Assembly (NCBI GenBank): GCA_040902885.1
Contig: JBBDWK010000100.1
Location: 1-64,000, forward strand
DNA length: 64,000 bases
Source: JBBDWK01 sp040902885
GTDB lineage: Bacteria; Acidobacteriota; Terriglobia; Bryobacterales; Bryobacteraceae
Reading direction: 5' to 3'
Position numbers and translations under genes: made by a program. Below are positions 50,864 to 59,800 of the stretch, piece by piece. The stretch's first letter is position 1; each line of letters opens with the position of its first letter. A model generated the notes under the pieces. It saw only the letters and a program-made list of their open reading frames with translations. It was not told where the DNA came from and did not search any database.

Positions 50864-52009
50864 ATGAGCGACACGATTGCCGTCGGCATGATCGGGTACA
50901 AGTTCATGGGCAAGGCCCATAGCAACGCGTACCGCCAGATCAACCAATTCTTCGATCTTCCAGCCAGGCCCCGGCTGAAGACCATCTGCGGCCGGGACAA
51001 ACCCAAAGTCGATAAGATGGCCCAGCGTTGGGGCTGGGAGCAGGCTACGGATGACTGGCGGAGAATCATCGACGACCCGGAAATCCGCATCGTTGACATT
51101 TGTTCGCCGAACAATACCCATCACGATATCGCCATCGCGGCCTTTGAGGCCGGCAAGATTGTGGCTTGCGAAAAGCCGCTGGCCATGAACGGAGCCGAGG
51201 CCGCGCGCATGGCCGCGGCGGCGCGGAAGAGCGGCCAGATCAACACCGTCTGGTTCAATTACCGCCGCGTGCCGGCCATCGCCTTCGCCCGGCAGCTCAT
51301 CGACGAAGGGCGCATCGGCCGCGTCTACCACTTCCGCGCGCTCTACCTTCAGGACTGGACCATGGACCCGTCCGTGCCCCTGCTGTGGCGCATGGACAAG
51401 GACGTGGCGGGCTCGGGCGTCACCGGCGATCTGCACTCCCACATCGTGGATATCTCCAATTTCCTGGCCGGCGACATCGTCTCCGTGGCGGGAGCGAGCC
51501 AGATTTTCGTCGACGAGCGCGAGACGCTCGACGGCGCTCGTGCGAAGGTGGAGATCGAGGACGCCTCGGTCTTCGTCTGCCGCTATGCTAACGGCGCGCT
51601 GGGCCACTTCGAGGCCACCCGCTTCGCCAACGGGCGCAAGAACGGCAACACGTTCGAGATCAACGGCGAGCACGGCAGCCTGTACTTCAACCTGGAAGAC
51701 ATGTCGCGGCTGTGGTACTTCGATTCGCGCGAACCCAAGCACGTGCAGGGCTGGCGGCAAATTTCCGTGTGGGAGGAAGTTCATCCCTACATGAAGCAAT
51801 GGTGGGTTCCCGGCTGCGCGATCGGCTACGAGCACACCTTCGGCAATCAGGCGGCCGATCTGATCGATGCCGTCGCCAAGGGCCAACCGATGAAACCGGA
51901 TTTCGACGACGGCCTGAAGTGCCAGAACGTTCTGGACGCGGTGATGGAAGCCTGCGCAAGCGATCGCTGGGTGAACGTGAAACAATCGGGAAAAGGTGAA
52001 GCGGCATGA
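50864..52009 (+). CDS. Gfo/Idh/MocA-family oxidoreductase
   Basis: The 381-residue product is a nucleotide-dependent sugar or polyol dehydrogenase. The N-terminal Rossmann motif reads GMIGYKFMGKAHSNAY (residues 8-23), and the family Lys is in CEKPLAMNG (near 102-106). The C-terminal alpha/beta domain has the GVTGDLHSHIVDISNFL segment with the catalytic His/Asp. The ATG overlaps no upstream gene; GAGCGGGA precedes it. Its stop overlaps the ATG of the next gene (ATGA), so the two act together, as is common for inositol or sugar catabolic pairs. Substrate unknown. Confidence 0.9.
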   Translation: MSDTIAVGMIGYKFMGKAHSNAYRQINQFFDLPARPRLKTICGRDKPKVDKMAQRWGWEQATDDWRRIIDDPEIRIVDICSPNNTHHDIAIAAFEAGKIVACEKPLAMNGAEAARMAAAARKSGQINTVWFNYRRVPAIAFARQLIDEGRIGRVYHFRALYLQDWTMDPSVPLLWRMDKDVAGSGVTGDLHSHIVDISNFLAGDIVSVAGASQIFVDERETLDGARAKVEIEDASVFVCRYANGALGHFEATRFANGRKNGNTFEINGEHGSLYFNLEDMSRLWYFDSREPKHVQGWRQISVWEEVHPYMKQWWVPGCAIGYEHTFGNQAADLIDAVAKGQPMKPDFDDGLKCQNVLDAVMEACASDRWVNVKQSGKGEAA

Positions 52010-52908
52010 AAATTTCTTTGGGCAGTTGGGCGTTCTCTTTCGGTCCCTACGCGGACAATCCGATTCCTTTCGATGCCACCGTGAAGCGCCTCTCGCAGGC
52101 CGGCTACGATGGAATTGAAATCTGCGGGTTTCCCCCGCACGTCACGCTGGACAACTATTCCACCGCGGAGTCGCGGCGGGAGCTGGTGCGATTCCTGAAC
52201 GATCACAAGCTGGCCGTTTCCGGGTACGCGGCGGATTTTACGACAGTCAATCCGGTCTCCGCGGAAAATAAACAGAAATATCTCGATTTGTTTCAAAGGA
52301 ATGTCGATCTGTGCGCGGACATAGGCAGCCCCGCGATCCGGGTGGATTCTATCGCCGCTCCGGGATCGATCGCCGACCGGGACTATCAGGCCTCCTTCGA
52401 CCGCCTCGCCGAAGTGTGGCACGCCGCCGCCGGAATCGCTCAAAAGGCGAGTATCCGGATGGTGTGGGAATTCGAGCCCGGCTTCGCATTCAACAAGCCT
52501 TCCGAGATTCTGACCCTGCACAACACTGTCGACCACCCCAACTTCCGGCTGATGTTCGATACCTCCCACGCCTACATGTGCGCGGTGGTGGGTGCGCGGC
52601 AGCACGGGGCGAGAGAGACGCTGCCGGGCGGCGTCGCCGAACTGCTGCGGAAGCTCGAGGGGCGCATTGGAGCGATCCATCTGATCGATTCCGACGGAAC
52701 TCTGCATGGAGATGAAACCAGCACCCATCGCCCGTTCGGGGAGGGCTATATCGACTTCCGGGCGCTGGCTCCGCAACTGCTCGCCGTTCGCAACATCGAC
52801 TGGTGGTGCATCGACATGTGCTTCTGGGCGGGATCGTGGGAATTGGTGGAATCGAGCCGCGTTTTCGTCGCCGATCTGCTGGGCGCGAAAGCCGCCCTTG
52901 CAAAGTAA
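52006..52908 (+). CDS. Sugar phosphate isomerase/epimerase-like TIM-barrel protein
   Basis: The 300-residue product resembles the xylose isomerase-like (AP endonuclease 2) barrels: QAGYDGIEICGFPPH near residues 31-45, VWEFEPGFAFNKP (Glu metal ligand), MFDTSHAYM (Asp and His) and IHLIDSDGTLHGDETSTHRP with the late Asp and His. These enzymes isomerise keto and aldo sugars or inosose-type compounds. The start overlaps the Gfo/Idh stop by 4 bases. It ends in a Trp-rich C-terminus (DWWCIDMCFWAGSWELVES). The real substrate pair with its partner is unknown. Confidence 0.85.
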   Translation: MKISLGSWAFSFGPYADNPIPFDATVKRLSQAGYDGIEICGFPPHVTLDNYSTAESRRELVRFLNDHKLAVSGYAADFTTVNPVSAENKQKYLDLFQRNVDLCADIGSPAIRVDSIAAPGSIADRDYQASFDRLAEVWHAAAGIAQKASIRMVWEFEPGFAFNKPSEILTLHNTVDHPNFRLMFDTSHAYMCAVVGARQHGARETLPGGVAELLRKLEGRIGAIHLIDSDGTLHGDETSTHRPFGEGYIDFRALAPQLLAVRNIDWWCIDMCFWAGSWELVESSRVFVADLLGAKAALAK

Positions 52909-52973
52909 GACAGGCCCTGGTCCATGAGGGCGCCGCGGCAGCCCCAGCGGCGGGAACATGCTGATTAGAAACC

Positions 52974-52982
52974 TGCTATAAT
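52974..52982 (+). promoter_or_regulatory. Extended -10 promoter of the RRM protein gene
   Basis: TGCTATAAT is a perfect extended -10 (TGn then TATAAT at 52977-52982). Transcription would begin near 52990, leaving a leader of about 78 bases before the ATG at 53068. No strong -35 is needed with this element. Confidence 0.6.
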
Positions 52983-53067
52983 CGAGATATATCTTAATCG
53001 TTCCGCAATCCCGGCAAGGTTCCATTCTTCCTCGTAGAGCCCCGCCATCAAAGACTTAGGAGATCGC

Positions 53068-53361
53068 ATGAAGAACATTTTCGTAGGCAATCTGGATTTC
53101 GGAGCGACTGAAGAATCAATCCGGTCACTCTTTCAAACGTATGGCACTGTGGAGCGCGTCAGCATGGTCACGGATCGCGATACAGGCCGCTCGCGAGGTT
53201 TCGCATTCGTCGAAATGACCGACGCCGCCGAAGCGGACCGGGCTATTAACGCCTTGAACGGCACAAACCTGGGTGGCCGCGCCATCAATGTCAACGAGGC
53301 CCGGCCGAAAACGGACAGGGGCGGTAGCGCGCCCCGCCAGCGTCGCGAGCCACGCTGGTAG
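53068..53361 (+). CDS. RNA-binding protein with RNA recognition motif (RRM)
   Basis: The 97-residue product is a single RRM: RNP2 IFVGNL at residues 4-9 and RNP1 RGFAFVEM at 43-50, followed by an Arg/Gly/Ser-rich tail (KTDRGGSAPRQRREPRW). Such small RRM proteins occur in Cyanobacteria, Acidobacteria and others and are often cold-induced. AGGAG lies 7 bases before the ATG. Two small genes follow in the same direction, possibly one transcript. RNA targets are unknown. Confidence 0.95.
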   Translation: MKNIFVGNLDFGATEESIRSLFQTYGTVERVSMVTDRDTGRSRGFAFVEMTDAAEADRAINALNGTNLGGRAINVNEARPKTDRGGSAPRQRREPRW

Positions 53362-53380
53362 ACCAGCTCGAATTTTGAGA

Positions 53381-53405
53381 AGGCCGGTTCCGGCAGGTCC
53401 GGCCT
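53381..53405 (+). other. Small hairpin between the RRM gene and its follower
   Basis: AGGCCGG (53381-53387) pairs with CCGGCCT (53399-53405) around an 11-base loop. It lies 19 bases after the RRM stop and just before the ribosome site (GAGGGGGG) of the next gene. It could stabilise the RRM message or modulate translation. Confidence 0.4.
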
Positions 53406-53426
53406 GAAAGTAGAGGGGGGATAATT

Positions 53427-53642
53427 TTGGCTGCGCGATCTCGTACTACATTTACAAAACGACAAAAAGAACAGGCCCGCCTGGAGAAGCAGCGCGATAA
53501 GGCGGCCAAGCGGATGCAGCGCAAACTCGAGAAGGCGAATCCCACGATGGGCGGCGATCAAAGCGATGACGCCCTCGATGGAGAGATTCTCGCCGATTCC
53601 ACTCAGCCCGAGACCGGCCTCGATACGAACACCGACCAGTGA
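53427..53642 (+). CDS. Small basic protein following the RRM gene
   Basis: The 71-residue product starts at TTG (53427) after GAGGGGGG. Residues 1-36 are strongly basic and helical (RTTFTKRQKEQARLEKQRDK, then AAKRMQRKLEK), which suits nucleic-acid or ribosome binding. The C-terminal half (DQSDDALDGEILADSTQPE) is acidic. I do not recognise a family. It lies 65 bases behind the RRM gene and 35 bases before the next one; the TTG start and small size limit confidence. Confidence 0.6.
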   Translation: MAARSRTTFTKRQKEQARLEKQRDKAAKRMQRKLEKANPTMGGDQSDDALDGEILADSTQPETGLDTNTDQ

Positions 53643-53677
53643 GAGCCAACGCTCTCCAGGAGATCAAAGGAAAGCCG

Positions 53678-54016
53678 ATGGAACTGCGATACATGGGTTT
53701 CGAGCAAGCGCAAAACATCCGGCGATACAAGTTCGACGGTATCGCCCACGGCCGGGCCACCGAACACTTCGTTGTAACGGCCAACCTGGTGCTTTTTCAA
53801 AGGCATCAGGTTGGCATCCAGGAGGGACCGTCCCTCTGTTTGCATAGACTGTCCGCGGACCTGGAAGAGCTGGGGCATTCGCGCCACGAACTCACCGAGC
53901 ACGATTTGCTCGCTTACGTGACTGCCCGAACCAACGCCCGGGCTCGAAAGACAGGCCCGCGAAATTTGAGACGTTCTCAGAAAACCGCGGCGACGGCGAC
54001 GGCGCCGGAACAGTAA
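53678..54016 (+). CDS. Small protein of unknown function
   Basis: From the ATG at 53678 (AAAGGAAAGCCG upstream) the product is 112 residues. It starts MELRYMGFEQAQNIRRYKFD, with a compact alpha/beta core (VVTANLVLFQRHQVGIQEGP, SLCLHRLSADLEELGH) and a basic, Ala/Thr-rich tail (RARKTGPRNLRRSQKTAAT). No enzymatic motif is seen. It follows the RRM group with short gaps, which suggests a link to RNA or stress response, by context only. The upstream part of the frame from 53639 adds residues that lack a ribosome site. Confidence 0.6.
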   Translation: MELRYMGFEQAQNIRRYKFDGIAHGRATEHFVVTANLVLFQRHQVGIQEGPSLCLHRLSADLEELGHSRHELTEHDLLAYVTARTNARARKTGPRNLRRSQKTAATATAPEQ

Positions 54017-54050
54017 GGCGTCAGTCTACGCCGGAGCTGAGCCGGCTCGC

Positions 54051-54812
54051 ATGGTGAGACAGTGGGTACGGAAGTCCCTCGGCTGGGCGGGATATGTGGT
54101 GTTCAACACACGCTCGCGCGAGTGCTACGCCCGCGACAGTCTTTTCACTTCGAACAACGACAGCTTTCGCGAAGATCCGATCTTCAAAGCGGCGTATGCC
54201 CGCGGAGTGAAGGCCAGCGGTGGCGTCGATCCGCAAATCGAGTGGCGCGTCCATGTGGCGCTCTGGGTCGCCCGAGCAGCCATTCGCGTGCCAGGCGATT
54301 TCGTGGAATGCGGCGTGAACGCCGGGTTCATCAGTTCCGCGATAATGCACGGTCTAGGCTGGAGGAACGTTGAGAAGCGCTTTTACCTAATTGACACTTT
54401 CAACGGTCCGGTCCTCGCGCAATACTCCAAGGAAGAGGTCAACCGAGGCCGCCGTCGGATCGCCGAAAAAGCAATGGCTCAAGGAGCGTACGTAACAAGC
54501 CTCGAACGTGCGCGGGCCAATTACTCCGAATGGCCCAACGTTGAAGTCGTGCAGGGCGTGGCGCCGGAAGTATTGCCGGCGCTCGGCATCGAAAATGTCG
54601 CCTTTCTCCACATCGACATGAACTGTGCGTACCCCGAACGGGCCGCCTTAGAATACTTTTGGGATCTCCTGTCGCCGCATGCAATGGTGCTGTTGGATGA
54701 TTATGCGTACTTCGGCAACAATAGCCTCGCACGCGCCATCGATTCCGCCGCCGCATCTCTCGGCACTCAAGTCCTGTCATTGCCTACGGGACAGGGCCTG
54801 ATCGTCAAGTAG
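54051..54812 (+). CDS. TylF/MycF-type class I SAM-dependent methyltransferase
   Basis: The 253-residue product has GDFVECGVNAGFISSAI (SAM-binding loop, near residues 82-98), FYLIDTFNGP and HIDMNCAYPERAALEYFWDL with LLDDYAYFG, the pattern of the macrocin O-methyltransferase (TylF/MycF) group, which uses a metal-bound Asp pair. Members methylate sugars or polyketides; some act on cell-envelope glycans. No biosynthetic cluster surrounds it, so the substrate is unknown. It stands 34 bases behind the hypothetical gene and converges with the barrel-type gene downstream. Confidence 0.85.
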   Translation: MVRQWVRKSLGWAGYVVFNTRSRECYARDSLFTSNNDSFREDPIFKAAYARGVKASGGVDPQIEWRVHVALWVARAAIRVPGDFVECGVNAGFISSAIMHGLGWRNVEKRFYLIDTFNGPVLAQYSKEEVNRGRRRIAEKAMAQGAYVTSLERARANYSEWPNVEVVQGVAPEVLPALGIENVAFLHIDMNCAYPERAALEYFWDLLSPHAMVLLDDYAYFGNNSLARAIDSAAASLGTQVLSLPTGQGLIVK

Positions 54813-54831
54813 GTCCGGTGCTACCCTCCGT

Positions 54832-56574
54832 TCACCACGGCAGCGAAAGTTTAGGCTGGTGGGCATAGCGCTTCATCGTAAGGGTCAGTGTCTCGCCGGC
54901 GCCCGGAGCCAGCTCGATGGCGAACTGAGGCGCGTTCACGGGGATTGTTTTGCCGCCGAAGGCGACCGAGTCGCACTGGTGCTCGCCGTAAGCGCCCATG
55001 GTCACGATCAACTCGCGAGCGTGTACGGGATTGGTATTCACCAGCGTCACCACCAGATCGTCCGGGCGGATCTTCTCCACCAGCGCGGCTACGTCGTCAG
55101 GCAATCCGGCGCGGCGCTTTACGGGATCGAAGTAACGCAGGCGGCTGTGCAGGATATTGCCGGAGCTTCCAGGGTCATTGGCGCCGACGGTGAGGTGCGC
55201 CAGCACGCCCGCGGAGACCGGGTTGTATCTTTGGGAATGATCGGAGGCGCGCGTGTCCGCAGTACTCGGGTCTTGGCGCAGGCCTTGAACCCGGCTTCGG
55301 ACGCGGCCGAGCTCCGCGCGCAGCGCCGTTTCGGGATAGCTGGGATTTTTCCCCAGCAGGTAGGAGATCCAGGGGTCCGAGGAGAGGTGTTCCAGATCCG
55401 ATGGCTGCATTGACCAGAGGTACAGGTCGCGTTGCACGTCGGAGTGCTGGTTCCGGGTATAGCCGTACCAGCCGTCGTCGCCGTGCTTGTTCGGCAGGAG
55501 AATTTGTCCTTTTTCGACCTTCCGGGCAGCATAGAGATTGGCAATCTGCCGCCGCAGAGGCTCGGCGAAGCCCAGATCGCCGGTCAGCATCAGCGCCTCC
55601 CCGAAGGCCATCCGAGGGCCGCGCATGTAGTAGTTGCGCCCGGCCTCCTGAGGCCAGAAATTCCAGCCGAAGGTGCCGCCATACCATTTGCCGTTCCATT
55701 CGCCGCCGATCTTGCCCTCAAGGCTGATGTTGGTGGGAATGTTGCCGCCATTGGCCAGGACCCGGTCGCGCCACGCGCCCACGTACTCGAGCAGCCAGTC
55801 GCGGTACTTCCGCTCGCCGGTCAGCATATAAGCGTCCATGGCCAAAGTAGCGGCGGCTAGGTTCAGGGGGTGATCGCCGCGAATGTTCCCGGCAGTCCGG
55901 TAGCGCTCCAGCCGCCCCGGATCTCCGGCCACAGGCTCGCCGCCCCAATCCTGCTCGGTGGCGTTGGTGAGTTTTGGCCCCCGGCTGCCGTTGTGGAGGC
56001 TGCGGATGATCTTGTGTTTCGCGTCGTAATTCTGCGCTCCAGGATCTTCGTTCATATAAAATCCCGCGAAGCGGCGCACGCGCCGCACGTAGAGCGGATC
56101 GTCCGGGCGAGCCAGGCCGTACGAGTGAAAAGCGGCCAGCCCTTCGCCGGTGTGCTCCCAGTCGAAGGCGGTGACGAACTCTTTGTAGTACATCCCCTCG
56201 CGCGCCATCTCGACTCCCGGTACGCGCGCCTTGGTGTACTGAACCAGGTGGCCTTCCCAGGCCTTGTTATATATATCGAGGAGAGCTTCCGGGCCGCCGA
56301 GCGCATAGACCAGCGTCCAGTTGTGAAGGTTCTCCATGGCGTCGTCGGGTCCGTCGTTGCCGCCCCATCGCTCGATGCAGCGGAGGAAGCCGCGGTCGTC
56401 CAGGTACTTCGCGGCAAACTCCCGGGCCGCCTCGCCGTAGGCGGAAAGAAGCGCCCGTTCGGCCAGCGCCCAGTCCGGCGGCGGCATCGGCCGGTCGATG
56501 CGGATGACGACTTCGGCCGCGCAGACACCAGCCAGCAGCAGCCCGCTTATGGCGAGACGCGAAATTTCAGACAT
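54832..56574 (-). CDS. Secreted alpha/alpha-barrel-like protein, possible carbohydrate-active
   Basis: The 580-residue product has a signal peptide (1-19, ending GVCAAE). The body (about 30-420) is mainly helical with Trp/Asp-rich turns (HNWTLVYALGGPEALLDIYN, DWEHTGEGLAAFHSYGLARP, GRNYYMRGPRMAFGEALMLT), as in alpha/alpha-toroid glycoside hydrolases or lyases. A C-terminal beta region (about 490-580: RPDDLVVTLVNTNPVHAREL) is common after such domains. No catalytic residues can be named with confidence. TAAAAT ends 6 bases before the ATG (leaderless). It diverges from the receptor at 56809. Confidence 0.6.
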   Translation of the reverse strand: MSEISRLAISGLLLAGVCAAEVVIRIDRPMPPPDWALAERALLSAYGEAAREFAAKYLDDRGFLRCIERWGGNDGPDDAMENLHNWTLVYALGGPEALLDIYNKAWEGHLVQYTKARVPGVEMAREGMYYKEFVTAFDWEHTGEGLAAFHSYGLARPDDPLYVRRVRRFAGFYMNEDPGAQNYDAKHKIIRSLHNGSRGPKLTNATEQDWGGEPVAGDPGRLERYRTAGNIRGDHPLNLAAATLAMDAYMLTGERKYRDWLLEYVGAWRDRVLANGGNIPTNISLEGKIGGEWNGKWYGGTFGWNFWPQEAGRNYYMRGPRMAFGEALMLTGDLGFAEPLRRQIANLYAARKVEKGQILLPNKHGDDGWYGYTRNQHSDVQRDLYLWSMQPSDLEHLSSDPWISYLLGKNPSYPETALRAELGRVRSRVQGLRQDPSTADTRASDHSQRYNPVSAGVLAHLTVGANDPGSSGNILHSRLRYFDPVKRRAGLPDDVAALVEKIRPDDLVVTLVNTNPVHARELIVTMGAYGEHQCDSVAFGGKTIPVNAPQFAIELAPGAGETLTLTMKRYAHQPKLSLPW

Positions 56575-56580
56575 GTAGGG

Positions 56581-56586
56581 ATTTTA
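56581..56586 (-). promoter_or_regulatory. -10 hexamer of a probable leaderless promoter
   Basis: On the minus strand TAAAAT (56586-56581) is followed by 6 bases and the ATG at 56574. No ribosome site lies between. Confidence 0.4.
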
Positions 56587-56636
56587 CCGAGCTTTCGCCG
56601 CCAAGGCGACTCAAGGTAGTGTCCGCGTTGCAGGAG

Positions 56637-56703
56637 ACGACAAAAAGAAAACGACAAAAAGAAAAGGGTTGACAAACGGAAGGGACCCACTTAAGTTTAT
56701 AAG
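56637..56703 (+). promoter_or_regulatory. Promoter with A-rich UP-like tandem repeat for the receptor gene
   Basis: ACGACAAAAAGAAA is repeated head to tail at 56637-56650 and 56651-56664. TTGACA follows at 56669-56674. TTAAGT (56691-56696, spacer 16) or TATAAG (56698-56703) may be the -10. The A-rich tandem repeat upstream of -35 resembles an UP element. The transcript would carry about 100 bases of leader. Confidence 0.5.
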
Positions 56704-56808
56704 CACGCCAAGGGCTAGGTAACGACGGTCTCGCAGCTTCAGTGGACCCAAACGGCTGCCCAGGGGATACACACGGTGACCTTTAGCAATTTTGAAGGGG
56801 GTGTTTTG

Positions 56809-59800
56809 ATGAAACGTTTTCCGCTCGCTTGTATGATGGCGTCGCTTTACGCCGGCCTGTGCTTCGCGCAATCTGCTCAGTCGATTCAGGGTCTCGTGGA
56901 AGACTCCTCCGGCGCTGTCGTCGCCAGAGCCAAAGTCACTATAACCAACATGGGAACCGGAATTTCGCGCACGGTCGAGTCGAATTCCGCCGGCCTTTAC
57001 AGTTTTGCTCTTGTTCAAGTCGGTAACTACGAAGTCAAGGTCGAACTCCAAGGGTTCAAGACGGAAGCCGTCCGGGACATTCGCGTGGAGACTTCCGCGC
57101 AGGTTCGCCAGAACTTTCAGCTCGAAGTCGGCGCCATCGCGGAAACTGTCGAAGTTTCGGCCAGCTCCGTGCAGCTCAACACGGAAAACGCCACCGTCGG
57201 CGGAGTCATCGAGAACAAGCGGATTATCGACCTGCCTTTGAACGGCCGGAACATGGTGGGGCTGGCAGTGCTCGTCCCCGGCGTCCAGTTCGGGGAGCGC
57301 ACGGGCCGGGGTGACGGTCTTGGCGGCTTCCCGATCCCCGGCTCCGGCTTCTCCGTCTCCGCCAACGGCCAGCGCGAAACCTTCCAGGTGGTCTCGCTGG
57401 ACGGCGTGGACGCCAAGGACCCGCGCATTAACATCACCAACTTCGTTCCCTCTATCGAGGCAATCGAAGAGTTCAAGATCCAGACCAATGCCTTTACCGC
57501 CGAGTATGGCTTCGGGGGCGGCGCCAACGTCCAGATCACGATGAAGAGCGGGACCAACGATCTGCACGGCACATTCTTCGAGTTCGTCCGCAACGATGTG
57601 TTCGACGCCGAGACCTACTTCCTCAACTTCGAGCGGGCGGCCGGCCTGACCCGCTTGAAGAAGGATCCTCTCCGGCGCAATCAGTTCGGCTTCGTGATGA
57701 GCGGACCGGTCTTGATTCCCAAGGTCTACAACGGCAAGAACAAGACCTTCTGGGCGTTCAACATGGAATACCGCCTGGACCGCATCACCGCCGTTCAGAA
57801 CGCCAACTTCGGGCTGGATGCTTTCCGCCAGGGGAACTTCTCGGAACTGCTCAACCCCACGCCTACTGCCGGCAGCTCGGCGTTGCGCAACCCCACCATA
57901 ATCTTCGATGCCTACACGGGTATCCCGTTTCCGAACAATATCATTCCGGCCTCGCGGCTGCATCCGGGCGCGCTGAATATCCTGAATACCTACGTCCCGC
58001 GCCCCCAGTTCCGCCAACCCGATCCGTTCGACTTTAACGCCACCGCCGCCGTTCCCCAGCCGACTAACGTCCACACCTATTTCACGCGGGTCGATCACAC
58101 GTTCAGCGAGAACGATCGAGTGTTTGCCCGCCTGGCGTGGGACCGTTCCAACCGGACCTCCAACAACATCAATCCGTTCTTGCCGGTGTTTGTGGACTCC
58201 AAGGTGACCAATCTGGCCACTCAGTGGATCCACTCCTTCGGCCCCTCCACAATTAACGAGCTTCGGTTCGGCTTTAACATCTCCGACGATCTTACGTCGA
58301 ATCCCCGTACGGACGACACCTCCTTCGATATGGATGCGCTTGGCATCGGGCAGATGCGCGTGTTCTCCGACGGCAATCGGAAACTCACCCCCCGTGAACA
58401 TGGCCTTCCTCGCCTCAACGGTCTGCCGTTCCCAGTAGGGGAAAACACCAACGGCAACGGTTACGACAACATGGACACTGTCCAGGTCGGCGACCACGTT
58501 TCGATGTTCCGTGGCAGGCACAACATCAAGATAGGCGGCGAAGTTTACTACATCACCATGGAGCGCGGAGCGGCCAACGTCGAGGAAGGCGCCTACGGTT
58601 TCGGCGGCAATGAATCCGGGTACGGGCTGGCGTCGTTCCTGTTGGGTTTGCCCAGTTCCACCACGTCGGCCGAAGGTCTGCCATTAACGTTTCCCCGGAA
58701 CACCCGTCTGGGCGGCTACTTCCATGACGACTGGAAGGTCAGCTCCCGGGTCACCGTGAGCGGCGGTCTCCGCTGGGACCACATCGGCGTTCCCTACGAC
58801 TCCAAAGGATTGTGGCGTACGCTGGACTTCCCCGGCACCGGGCTCGGCATTGAAGGCCGCGGCGCGGGCTTTCAAACCGCGAACGGCCTCATTCCCACCA
58901 TCGCCCCGGCGAGCTTGGGCGACGCCGGCGCCATCGGCCTGTTCAAGAGCGCCAACTTCTTCATGCCCCGCCTCGGCATCGCCTTCCGTCCGACAGAGAA
59001 ATGGGTGGTCCGAGCCGGCGCCGGCATGTTCGACAACATCAACCATCTCAATACCTGGACCATCTTCAACCTGATGCCGCCCAAGTCCGGCTCTTTGTTG
59101 TTCCAATCGGTGACCGATGTCGCCCGGACCATTCCCGTGACCGGCGGCGCCGGCACGCCTGTCAATCTCCAGACGCGCATTTTCCGCCCCGGCCAGCCCA
59201 TCCTCACGCTGAACGACCCGTTCCTCCAGGCGGCCGGCGTCAGCGCCGCCGCCCGTCCCGTGGCTCTCAATTACGTTCCACCGGACTACAAGCACGGCGA
59301 CGTTTGGAAGTGGAGCTTCGATATCCAGCGTGAGCTGCCGTTCAACGCCTCGTTGACCGTGGGCTATGTCGGGTCGAAGGGCACACACGCGGGTAACTCC
59401 ATCGGCAACTACAATCAGCCCGCGCCGTCCCCCGATACCAACATTCAGGCGCGGCGGCCCTATCAGCAGTTCTACGACCATGCCGTTCCGGAACGCGGTG
59501 TCCAGACGCTGAGCACGATTCGCTACATCGACTCCTACGGCGAGACTTTCCACCACGGCTTGCAAGTGAAGTTCGACCGGCGTTTCACGCGCGGCCTTGC
59601 CGCCGGTCTCGCCTACACGTTCTCCAAATCGCACGGCGATGGCGAGAACGGTGGACAGGAAGGCGTCTCCTTCCCGGATCCCTTGAACCGGGTCGGCAGC
59701 CGGGGCCGCTTCCGCTTCGACCAAACGCACAACATGGTGGCCAACTTCGTCTGGGAACTCCCGGGCAGGAGCATTAGAGGCCCCCTCGGCTTCTTCATCG

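Noticed and set aside
56611..58521. Long open frame of 636 residues on the minus strand opposite the receptor gene
   Set aside because: It mirrors the codon structure of the plus-strand receptor, has low-complexity Arg/Val/Gly composition and matches no family. GC-rich genes in this window produce many such long antisense frames (also 58684-60258, 49202-50680, 44044-45528, 26329-27621, 34058-34786).
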